55,326 nucleotides of DNA, from positions 1 through 55,326 of the forward strand of contig JAVVEQ010000017.1 of the NCBI GenBank assembly GCA_032250905.1, written 5' to 3'. Shown here piece after piece: positions 43,464 through 50,624 of this stretch (position 1 is its first letter; the number at the start of each line of letters is the position of its first letter). Source of the DNA: Desulfotignum sp032250905. Lineage in GTDB: Bacteria; Desulfobacterota; Desulfobacteria; Desulfobacterales; Desulfobacteraceae. The position numbers were made by a program, and so were the translations under genes. The notes beneath the pieces are model-generated. The model was not told where the DNA came from and ran no database searches. It was given only the letters and a program-made list of their open reading frames with translations.

Positions 43464-44423
43464 TTAATCGTCAGCAGAAACCGGGAGCCGGCATTCCGCT
43501 TCCAGCACACTCAGTCCGCCCAAAAGGCAACATTCATATTCCACATCTTCCTGAAGTATCGCAATATCCTCTTCAGTCATATGATTGAATTTTTTCATCA
43601 TTTTTGTGTAATCGCTCACGGGTTTGGGTTTTTTGACGGTTTTGGTCATGCGGATTTTACCATTTTCCGCTTCCCACAAAGGAAAATAGTTGGTTTTGAC
43701 CGCCTGCCGGCAGATCTCGATGGTGTCGGCCGGATCCGCCCCCCACCCGGTAGGACAGGGTGCAAAGACATGGAGAAAACAAAATCCCCGTTCCTTGGCT
43801 TTTTTGGCCTTGAGCAGTTTCTTGGCCAGATCCTCCAGGTCGCTGAGTGTCGCCGTGGCCGTATACGGGATCTTGTTCATGGCCATTTTCAACCCCAGGT
43901 TCATGCGCCGAAGATTTTTTCCCCTGTGTACGGTGCCAAAGGGGGTAGTGGTGGTCGTCGCACCATACGGCGTGGTCCCGCTTTTCTGAATCCCGGTGTT
44001 CATGTACCCTTCATTGTCATAGCAGATATAGATAAAGGGTTCATTGCGCTCCGCGGCCCCGGACAGGTTGCCGAATCCGATATCGTTGGCGGTGCCGTCA
44101 CCGTTGAAGCAGACCACTGTGTTCTCGATACCGGCTTTTTTGTAGTAACGCACCAGCCCCGTAGCATTGGCGGCCGCCCCGGTCATCAGTGTTCCGAAAT
44201 AAGACAGGGTGTGCCAGGATTGCTTGTTCTGACCCAGCAGTACCGGAGCGGAACAGGACGGTGTACCGGTAATGATGATGTCATTTCCCAGAACCCGCGG
44301 AATGAACCGTAACAGCAGCTCAAGACCGCACCCCGGGCAGAATGCCACCCCTTTTGAAAACGGGTCGTCATATTTGAGGTAATCCAGCACTTTGGTCAGC
44401 CGGCCTTTCTTTTTCTCAGCCAT
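43464..44423 (-). CDS. 2-oxoacid:acceptor oxidoreductase beta subunit (TPP-binding)
   Basis: 319 aa. The TPP-binding stretch FNGDGTANDIGFGNLSGAAE (~105-125) holds the GDG...N motif. Cys in CPGCGLELLLRF near the N-terminus and the later Cys residues ligate the proximal [4Fe-4S] cluster. It decarboxylates the 2-oxoacid together with alpha. Its ATG is one base after the alpha stop. Substrate assignment as phenylglyoxylate rests on context. Confidence 0.9.
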   Translation of the reverse strand: MAEKKKGRLTKVLDYLKYDDPFSKGVAFCPGCGLELLLRFIPRVLGNDIIITGTPSCSAPVLLGQNKQSWHTLSYFGTLMTGAAANATGLVRYYKKAGIENTVVCFNGDGTANDIGFGNLSGAAERNEPFIYICYDNEGYMNTGIQKSGTTPYGATTTTTPFGTVHRGKNLRRMNLGLKMAMNKIPYTATATLSDLEDLAKKLLKAKKAKERGFCFLHVFAPCPTGWGADPADTIEICRQAVKTNYFPLWEAENGKIRMTKTVKKPKPVSDYTKMMKKFNHMTEEDIAILQEDVEYECCLLGGLSVLEAECRLPVSADD

Positions 44424-44424
44424 G

Positions 44425-45651
44425 TTATTTTTCCCCCTTATCTGTATTGGCTTCTGGATAAGATACCCAGGTCACTTCAGGGACATCCTTGCCGTCCGCC
44501 AGATCTGCCGTCAGTTGTATCATCTGTATCACATTGGTTTTGGTGATATCCGTATTGGCGATGCCATCGATAAAACTGACCAGTTTCGCGCCGCCCAGTC
44601 TGGTTTCGAACGCCTTGAGTTCCGTGTAGATGGGCCCCCCGTCAAAGCCGAATGCCAGGCTGCGATCCACCACGCCGATGGCTTTTTTCCCCTTGAGTGC
44701 CTTGACCAGGGCCTGATGGGGGAAGGGACGATACATGCGGATCTTCACCAGCCCGATGCGCACTCCTTTTTCCCGCTGATCATCGATGACCGACTTAATG
44801 GTACCGCACATGGAACCGGATCCTACCAGGACCATATCCGCATCATCGGTTCGATACTCTTCCAGCTGCCCGCCATAGGTTCGGCCGAAAATGTCGGCGA
44901 ATTCTTTGTCAATGGCTTCAAATTTGGCTTTGGACCGCTCCATGGCCGTCACATGTTTATGTCGCAGCTCCATGTAGCCGCCCAGAATACCGTGGGTTCC
45001 CACACCGAGTTTTTCACCGGGTCGAAGCACGGTCCGCCTGGGCTGGGATTCCAGCACCGACAGAAACCGGTCCACGGTTTCCTGCTCCGGAATTTCTACT
45101 CCTTCAGACAGGTAGGACAGAAAAAACCCGTCATAATGAACCATGACCGGTAACTGGATGTCATAATCTTCTGCCAGGCGGTATGACTGGAGTACCAGGT
45201 CCAGGATCTCCTGGCAGTTTTCAGCAATCAGGAATATCCAGCCGGCGTCTCTTGTGGAGATCATGTCCTGCTGGCCGGAAGACACCGCAATAATTCCCGG
45301 GGTTTCCCTGTTCACGTTGACCATGACCACAGGGGCTCTCGCCCCGGCCGTCGCCAGGACCGCGTCATACATGAACACCAGGCCCCAGGAGGAAGAGGCG
45401 GTGAACACCCGGGCGCCTGCCAGAGACGCCGCCATCACTGCGTTCATGGCGGAATTTTCCCCTTCCACTGTGATCAGTTCGCAATCCATCTCACCCGATG
45501 CATGAAAGCTCGATATCTGTTCAATCACCTCGGTCTGGGGAGTAATGGGATAGGCTGCCACCACATCGGGCCGGGCCAGTTTGGCAGCAATGGCGGCTGC
45601 CGCGTTTCCGGTAATAACTTTGACACGTGACGATGTTGCAGTGGTATTCAT
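44425..45651 (-). CDS. 2-oxoacid:acceptor oxidoreductase alpha subunit
   Basis: A 408-aa pyrimidine-binding subunit: RVKVITGNAAAAIAAKLA at the start, the conserved AAYPITPQTEVIEQIS, and later EGENSAMNAVMAASLAGAR and SSWGLVFMYD. ATG 45651 overlaps the delta stop; the frame is open further upstream only as a shadow of delta. With delta, beta and gamma it forms a four-subunit POR-type enzyme making an acyl-CoA, CO2 and reduced ferredoxin. In the pad scheme the product would be benzoyl-CoA. Confidence 0.9.
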   Translation of the reverse strand: MNTTATSSRVKVITGNAAAAIAAKLARPDVVAAYPITPQTEVIEQISSFHASGEMDCELITVEGENSAMNAVMAASLAGARVFTASSSWGLVFMYDAVLATAGARAPVVMVNVNRETPGIIAVSSGQQDMISTRDAGWIFLIAENCQEILDLVLQSYRLAEDYDIQLPVMVHYDGFFLSYLSEGVEIPEQETVDRFLSVLESQPRRTVLRPGEKLGVGTHGILGGYMELRHKHVTAMERSKAKFEAIDKEFADIFGRTYGGQLEEYRTDDADMVLVGSGSMCGTIKSVIDDQREKGVRIGLVKIRMYRPFPHQALVKALKGKKAIGVVDRSLAFGFDGGPIYTELKAFETRLGGAKLVSFIDGIANTDITKTNVIQMIQLTADLADGKDVPEVTWVSYPEANTDKGEK

Positions 45652-45935
45652 GATACAAACTCCCCTTCTGAAACCATGGTGATCGCCCCTTTGGGACATT
45701 CTTTTGCGCAGATGCCGCATCCTTTGCAAAAATCCAGATTGGGCTCGAAACAGCTTTCCGCTGTCATTTCCATAACCTGAATCGGGCAATAGATCGCGCA
45801 AAAACCGCAAAAAATACACTTTTCCTGATCCACCACCGGACGTTTGGTTCGCCAATCGCCGGTATCCGTACACATCAGCGATCCACTGGCGTCAGACCAC
45901 GGTCCTTCGTGATTAAAGTATTGATTTGATGGCAT
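45648..45935 (-). CDS. 2-oxoacid:acceptor oxidoreductase delta subunit, two [4Fe-4S] ferredoxin domain
   Basis: A 95-aa 8Fe ferredoxin: CIFCGFCAIYCP and CKGCGICAKECP are the two cluster sites, preceded by a ~35-residue N-terminal arm (GDWRTKRPVVD) typical of POR delta. GGGAGGG lies 5 bp before the ATG. First gene of the seven-gene operon. No NADH-linked flavoprotein like PadH of Thauera is in the cluster, so ferredoxin is the likelier electron acceptor. Confidence 0.92.
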   Translation of the reverse strand: MPSNQYFNHEGPWSDASGSLMCTDTGDWRTKRPVVDQEKCIFCGFCAIYCPIQVMEMTAESCFEPNLDFCKGCGICAKECPKGAITMVSEGEFVS

Positions 45936-45987
45936 AAAATCCCTCCCCCTGTTTACGAATAAGATGACCCTGCGTAATGCTGCTTAA

Positions 45988-46021
45988 TTGTATCTACTTC
46001 ATAGCCATTTTTTTGATACAA
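45988..46021. promoter_or_regulatory. Inverted repeat upstream of the pad-like operon
   Basis: TTGTATC (45988-45994) and GATACAA (46015-46021) face each other over 20 bp, 53-86 bp before the delta-subunit start. A TTGACA (minus strand, 46034-46039 region) stands next to it, but no good -10 follows. The half-site is the same as the centre of the 36-bp palindrome at 17730-17765. Possible operator. Confidence 0.45.
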
Positions 46022-46152
46022 ATCGATTGCATTGTCAAGCAAAAAATTATTGCCACGAAAGAAAATTGCAGATTTGGTATGTAAGAAGCAGGACTTATCT
46101 CAAAAAAATGGCGCCTGACAGGCCGACAATAGTTGATAAATCAACAATTAGC

Positions 46153-46201
46153 GCCGCACCGGTTTACAGTTATACGCTATCGCTTGATTTTCCGGTGCGG
46201 C
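46153..46201 (-). terminator. Hairpin after the small sulfite reductase gene
   Basis: Perfect 10-bp arms GCCGCACCGG (46153-46162) and CCGGTGCGGC (46192-46201) with a 29-nt loop, 40 bp after the stop of the sulfite reductase. On the minus strand a moderately T-rich stretch follows, so it may stop transcription before the pad-like operon's promoter. Confidence 0.55.
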
Positions 46202-46240
46202 TTCAGGACGAAATCGATCAGGCTGATGTGCCTGAGAATT

Positions 46241-46894
46241 TTAAATCACCGCTTTGAAAGGGTCCATTCCGAGGCGTTCAATCATTTTTCCCAGGCGCTC
46301 ACCCGGTTTTGCCTGATCTGAATAGACAGAAATCACTTTTTCCACGGCTGTCAGCACTTGGTCATCATTCAGCCCGGTCTTCAGTTCTTTTCCTATACGA
46401 GGTGTCATGCCCACATTCCCACCGATGGTCAGAGTCCACCCTTCGGGAAATCCAATCAGCCCGATATCCCGGACCCAGGATTCCGAACAGCTCAGCTTGC
46501 AGCCGGATACCGCCATCTTGAATTTTCCCGGCAATTTGGCTGCATGGTACTGCTGATCCAGTTTCATGCCAATGCCCAGCGCATCCTGTTTGCCCAGTTT
46601 GCAGAACGTAGTCCCTGGACACGCCCGGATGCTTCTGACACAAAGTCCTACAGCGGCGCCTTTTTCCATGCCCAGTTCATTCCAAACCGCATCGATATCC
46701 GATTCTTTCAGACCCACGATGGCCAGCCGGGTCGCCCCGGTGATTTTCAGGGCTTTGGCCTGATATTTTTCCGAAATATCGGCAATTTTTCTCAGCAGAT
46801 CCGGTGTCACAATCCCACAGGGAATATGGGGAGCGATGGCATAGGTTTCGTTATCATTCTGAGGAATGGCTCCTTTTTCTCCAAGCTTCAGCAT
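46241..46894 (-). CDS. Small monomeric sirohaem nitrite/sulfite reductase (low-spin, assimilatory-type)
   Basis: A 217-aa protein, half the usual sulfite reductase length and near that of the Desulfovibrio vulgaris low-molecular-mass enzyme (218 aa). The coupled sirohaem/[4Fe-4S] site is complete: CPGTTFC (C-x5-C) and CKLSCSESW (C-x3-C). An N-terminal half-domain (ITGATRLAIVGLKE) binds sirohaem carboxylates. ATG 46894 has GGAG 8 bp upstream; the frame is open to 46930. It reduces sulfite to sulfide in vitro; the in vivo role is debated. Single gene followed by a hairpin. Confidence 0.9.
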   Translation of the reverse strand: MLKLGEKGAIPQNDNETYAIAPHIPCGIVTPDLLRKIADISEKYQAKALKITGATRLAIVGLKESDIDAVWNELGMEKGAAVGLCVRSIRACPGTTFCKLGKQDALGIGMKLDQQYHAAKLPGKFKMAVSGCKLSCSESWVRDIGLIGFPEGWTLTIGGNVGMTPRIGKELKTGLNDDQVLTAVEKVISVYSDQAKPGERLGKMIERLGMDPFKAVI

Positions 46895-47091
46895 ACAGTT
46901 TCTCCAGTTCAAAAAAGGGTTGATTTTCAATCAACTTAAAGAGTTTGGATGGGGCTGTCAAGTCAATTGCCTGAATACCGGCCCCTTTGAAACAGGCGGC
47001 TGGGTTTCCATAAATATCACTTGAATATCTCCAATCCGTTGTTAGTTTAATAAATGAATGCAAACATGAAATATAAAACCGGAGGATGATC

Positions 47092-47346
47092 ATGGATAAG
47101 CATGAATTATGCGAAAAAATACGGTCCATATATCCGGATATCGGTGAATGCGGCATTGATCTGGATGTAAAATATGACGAAGAGAACGAGCGGTGGACCG
47201 TTTATCTCCAAAAAGACAAAAAAGCCTTGAAAACCTTTTTGGAACCTGATGATGCCCGTTTGTGCATGGAAGGCAAACAATGCGTCAGTTTGGGAGTTGA
47301 AATCAACCAGTTAAAAGACAGCATTGACAGAATGCCGTTGCAATGA
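47092..47346 (+). CDS. Small hypothetical protein with four cysteines
   Basis: An 84-aa acidic protein with strong GGAGG 6 bp before ATG 47092 (an ATG two codons earlier is blocked by that site). It has a mixed alpha/beta look: DLDVKYDEENERWTVYLQKD reads as a beta hairpin, and the C-terminus is helical. Four cysteines are spread at ~7, 19, 57 and 63. I do not recognise the family. It is transcribed divergently from the sulfite reductase and followed after 9 bp by another small ORF. The beta-hairpin/helix layout suggests a small redox or sulfur-related protein, but nothing proves it. Confidence 0.7.
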   Translation: MDKHELCEKIRSIYPDIGECGIDLDVKYDEENERWTVYLQKDKKALKTFLEPDDARLCMEGKQCVSLGVEINQLKDSIDRMPLQ

Positions 47347-47355
47347 GGTGACGTG

Positions 47356-47526
47356 ATGACAGATCATGACAAAAAAAAAGAGGGGGACGGCGCGGCATTG
47401 GATGTGTGTACCCAGGCCCCTGAGTTTGCTGAACACGCAAGACCCAATGAACCGCCACAGGATGCATGCGATGACGGCAGGGCAGGCACCGAAAAAAACA
47501 GACAGGAGCCTGACAGATCTAAGTGA
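47356..47526 (+). CDS. Small hydrophilic ORF
   Basis: A 56-aa frame with AGGTGA just before the ATG, following the previous gene after 9 bp and ending 40 bp before the convergent cyclase stop. The peptide is very hydrophilic (MTDHDKKKEGDG, then Pro/Glu/Asp-rich), has two Cys and is probably disordered. A longer frame (47366-47599) overlaps but would run into the cyclase gene. Real expression is uncertain. Confidence 0.4.
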   Translation: MTDHDKKKEGDGAALDVCTQAPEFAEHARPNEPPQDACDDGRAGTEKNRQEPDRSK

Positions 47527-47566
47527 CCCTCTGTTTACACTGACTGAAACTGTCGACACACGTTTT

Positions 47567-48997
47567 TCAAAACGAGGGAATGTCTCTCTTCTGGATTGAA
47601 TATTCGAGCTGGACAATGCTTTTCTCCTTATCATCCGGACGGATGGTGGAGGGGCTAAAGACGATACCAGCGGTGATTTTTCCTGATTCGGTGATGCCAT
47701 CCAGAGAAAGCGGTTCCGTAAAAAGGGTTTCGATATCCTTGAGTGCCTGAGAAGGGCCGACAACAAGAATCTTTTCCGGTTCAACCATGGCCTGGGTCAT
47801 GATTAGATCTGGAGAAAGCCTGCCGATCCAGAACGCCTGAATCGCGACCTCTTTTTTTAAAGGCACGTCCACAAACACCTCCAGCATGGATGGCTCGATG
47901 TTTTTAACTGAAATGCCGGGAGGCAGTGAAATCGCATTCCGCCCCACAGACAGGCTGTTTTTACCCGGTGTGGTATTGGCAAGGCTCAGTTTGACGTTGA
48001 TACGGTCCGGCCTCAAAGAACGGATCAGGGGTCTGGAACCGCTGACCAGAAGCCGGATAGTGCTGGCAGATGATGAGAAGACTTCAATTTTCTGATCTGA
48101 TTTGACAAATTCGACTGGCACATCATGGGTGGCAAGGGTTTCCACGCCCCTGGAAAAGCTGAGCCAAAGCCCTGTGACACAGGCCAGGCACACAGCAGCG
48201 GCAATCGCAAGGTCCCTTGTCTGTTTTTTTACATCCCTGACAGATGCGTCTCCGCCAGCATGCTGTATCAACATTTTTTCAAGCACGCGGGCATCATTGA
48301 TATCGTAAACCCGTTTGTCCTGGGCCACTGTAATTTTGCCCCGTTCTTCAGACACCACAATCACCATGGCATCGGTCTGTTCCGCCAGACCGATGGCGGC
48401 CCGGTGCCGGGTCCCGAAACGGGAGGGAAGGTCTGTGCGTTTCGACAGGGGAAGAATCACACCCACCTCCGTAATCCGGTCTCCCTGGATCACCACTGCC
48501 CCGTCATGAACCGGATTATCCTGCCAGAAAATACTGATGAGCATCTCTTTGGACAGTTTTCCCTGCCAGGTGATTCCCTCCTGAACCACACTTTCCATCC
48601 CTCTGCTCAAGGGCAGCACAATCAGCGCGCCGATTTTCTGTCTGGCCAATTCATAAACGCTTTCAACAATGATCCCTACAGGAGTTTTCAGCTGCTGGCG
48701 GGGGATTCCCCATAAAAAGAATTTCAAATCCCGGGTCTTGAGCACCGATGATATCTCATTACGGAACACAACAATGATCACCAGGGCCGCAACGGCAATA
48801 ACCCCCTGCATCACCCAGCTGGTGATGATCAGTCCCATGGAAAATGCCACCTGCCTGAAAACCAGCAGCACGCCCATGAACAGAAGCACGCGCAGCACAT
48901 TGGTCCCCCTGAACAGCACATACAGCCGGAAAAGAATATAGGTATTCAGGGCGATATCCAGCCCGTTCTGCCATCCAATATCAAAGAAAGTTCCCAT
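47567..48997 (-). CDS. cdaA: Diadenylate cyclase CdaA fused to a CdaR/YbbR-like domain
   Basis: 476 aa. Three N-terminal membrane helices (~15-75) precede the DAC domain (~100-245), with catalytic DGA (165-167, in HDGAVVIQ) and RHR (197-199, in FGTRHRAAIG). Two ATP give c-di-AMP. A further membrane helix (~263-282) leads to a ~190-residue extracytoplasmic part with YbbR-like repeats (VPVEFVKSDQKIEVFS; ISVKNIEPSMLEVFVDVPL). In Firmicutes CdaA and its regulator CdaR are separate neighbouring genes; here they are one chain. The upstream DUF2914 gene ends 6 bp before the start, so the two are translationally coupled. Confidence 0.9.
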   Translation of the reverse strand: MGTFFDIGWQNGLDIALNTYILFRLYVLFRGTNVLRVLLFMGVLLVFRQVAFSMGLIITSWVMQGVIAVAALVIIVVFRNEISSVLKTRDLKFFLWGIPRQQLKTPVGIIVESVYELARQKIGALIVLPLSRGMESVVQEGITWQGKLSKEMLISIFWQDNPVHDGAVVIQGDRITEVGVILPLSKRTDLPSRFGTRHRAAIGLAEQTDAMVIVVSEERGKITVAQDKRVYDINDARVLEKMLIQHAGGDASVRDVKKQTRDLAIAAAVCLACVTGLWLSFSRGVETLATHDVPVEFVKSDQKIEVFSSSASTIRLLVSGSRPLIRSLRPDRINVKLSLANTTPGKNSLSVGRNAISLPPGISVKNIEPSMLEVFVDVPLKKEVAIQAFWIGRLSPDLIMTQAMVEPEKILVVGPSQALKDIETLFTEPLSLDGITESGKITAGIVFSPSTIRPDDKEKSIVQLEYSIQKRDIPSF

Positions 48998-49003
48998 CGC
49001 GGA

Positions 49004-49444
49004 TCAGTCTGAAATACCGAATCGAAGGGTTTTCATCAATTTGTCCTGACTGTCGACAATTTCAACCCGCCAGGGTCCCTTGTCCGCAGGCCTGAGCTGC
49101 ATACTGCTGAAAGAGGACCATTTAGGGGGATTCAATACCAGCCTGGCATTGGAGATCAGCCGGTCCTGACGGTACCAGCGATGATACACAACGGTTTCTT
49201 CATACACCGGATCAAACGCAGTGAAACAATACACCCGGCCCAGAGAAATGGAAAAAACGACCGCCGGATTGATCGGTTGAAACTTGTCAATGTTTTCACA
49301 CATCTGGGCCTGAACCAGTACCGGCGGTTCAGACACCGGCTCGATGACCGGAGCCAGATCCTGGGCCCATCCCGGGGAAACACTGAAACCGGTCATAATC
49401 AGGCCCAACAGAAAAACAGTATATATGCCGGAAATCATTTTCAT
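49004..49444 (-). CDS. DUF2914-domain exported protein
   Basis: 146 aa from ATG 49444 (the frame opens with TTG at 49480). The signal peptide is MISGIYTVFLLGLIMTG with cleavage after PGWA. The body matches DUF2914: VFSISLGRVYCFTAFDP, then VVYHRWYRQDRLIS, SSFSSMQLRPADKGPWRVEIVD. This small beta-domain is of unknown function, common in Desulfobacterota and Gammaproteobacteria. It is coupled to cdaA and might act with the extracytoplasmic YbbR part (inference). The exact start is uncertain. Confidence 0.82.
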   Translation of the reverse strand: MKMISGIYTVFLLGLIMTGFSVSPGWAQDLAPVIEPVSEPPVLVQAQMCENIDKFQPINPAVVFSISLGRVYCFTAFDPVYEETVVYHRWYRQDRLISNARLVLNPPKWSSFSSMQLRPADKGPWRVEIVDSQDKLMKTLRFGISD

Positions 49445-49509
49445 TTCGTGTATCTTATCCAGGAACCCTTTTTTTTTCAAGCAGATTAAGTAAGAATCTT
49501 TTCAACACC

Positions 49510-49538
49510 TGGCAAAAAACAAACTAGTCTGGTATATT
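49510..49538 (+). promoter_or_regulatory. Weak candidate promoter for the asparaginase gene
   Basis: TATATT (49533-49538) with TGGCAA 17 bp upstream, 75 bp before the ATG. The -35 is poor. Confidence 0.3.
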
Positions 49539-49613
49539 CCTGACTGCCATATTTTGTAATGGAACGCATACCGAATGTGAATGCAAATCCTGTTGTTTAT
49601 GAAGGAACATTTC

Positions 49614-50615
49614 ATGCAATCCCATGTCATGATTCTTGCCACCGGGGGAACCATTGCCGCCGTCAGCCGGGAACCGGCCCAGTCCGAATACTGTGCGGGA
49701 CAGGTGGGTTTTCAGGACATGATCGACGCGGTTCCGGATCTGAAACAGCTGGCCATAATTTCAGGGGAACAGATCGCCAATGTCGGATCCCAGGACATGT
49801 CTTTTGAAATCCTGATCCGCCTGACCTGCCGCATCAACGAACTGATGAAGCAAGATGATATTCACGGCATTGTCGTCACCCACGGCACGGACACCATGGA
49901 AGAAACCGCTTTTTTTCTGAACCTAACGGTCAACAGTCCCAAACCGGTCGTTTTGACCGGGGCCATGCGACCGGCCAACGCCATTTCAGCGGACGGCCCG
50001 TTGAACCTGTTCAATGCCGTGGCCGTGGCGGCAGACCCCGATGCACGTGAAAGAGGGGTGCTGGTGGTAATGAACGACCGGATTCACGGAGCCCATTCTC
50101 TGACCAAAACCAATACCACCTCCGTGGAAACATTTTTATCCCCTGTCAACGGTCTGGTGGGAACCGTCAATTATGGAAAACCCGTCTATTTTCGTTTCCC
50201 TTTCAGGCAGCACACCTATCTGAGCGAATTTTCCAGCCGGTTCTGTCAGCCTCCCCATCCCACGCTTCCCCGGGTGGATATCGTTTATGCCTGCATTGAC
50301 ATGCCGCCGGATCTGATTGATTTTTCCCTGGCCGCCGGTGCCAGAGGCATTGTTTTTGCGGGCGACGGCAACGGAAACATGAATCAGGCCACAGTTGAAA
50401 ATGCCGCACAAAAGGCGGCCGGGGGGGTCTGTATTGTCAGAAGTTCCCGGGTACCCACCGGCACGGTGAGCCGGAATGTGGAACTGGATGACGATTCGCT
50501 GGGATTCATTGTGTCTGATGAACTCAATCCTGCCAAAGCCCGGATACTGCTGATGCTGGCGTTGACCAAAAAATACGATCGACCACACATTCAGCAGTTG
50601 TTCTTCACCTACTGA
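49614..50615 (+). CDS. Type II-like L-asparaginase
   Basis: 333 aa, hydrolysing asparagine to aspartate and ammonia. Both catalytic Thr motifs are intact: ILATGGTIAA (residues ~8-17) and VVTHGTDTMEETAFFL (~95). C-terminal GNGNMNQ fits the substrate-binding segment. No signal peptide after the chosen start, so probably cytoplasmic. ATG 49614 has AAGGA 8 bp before it; upstream in-frame Mets (49581 onward) lack one. Closes 9 bp before the amidase gene on the other strand. Confidence 0.92.
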   Translation: MQSHVMILATGGTIAAVSREPAQSEYCAGQVGFQDMIDAVPDLKQLAIISGEQIANVGSQDMSFEILIRLTCRINELMKQDDIHGIVVTHGTDTMEETAFFLNLTVNSPKPVVLTGAMRPANAISADGPLNLFNAVAVAADPDARERGVLVVMNDRIHGAHSLTKTNTTSVETFLSPVNGLVGTVNYGKPVYFRFPFRQHTYLSEFSSRFCQPPHPTLPRVDIVYACIDMPPDLIDFSLAAGARGIVFAGDGNGNMNQATVENAAQKAAGGVCIVRSSRVPTGTVSRNVELDDDSLGFIVSDELNPAKARILLMLALTKKYDRPHIQQLFFTY

Positions 50616-50624
50616 TCCATCCAG

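Noticed and set aside
45988..46257. 89-codon plus-strand frame in the gap between sulfite reductase and pad-like operon
   Set aside because: No ribosome-binding site, crosses a hairpin and an inverted repeat, and overlaps the sulfite reductase 3' end.
46854..47156. Minus-strand frame starting upstream of the sulfite reductase
   Set aside because: It is out of frame with the enzyme and covers the divergent promoter region; peptide looks random.
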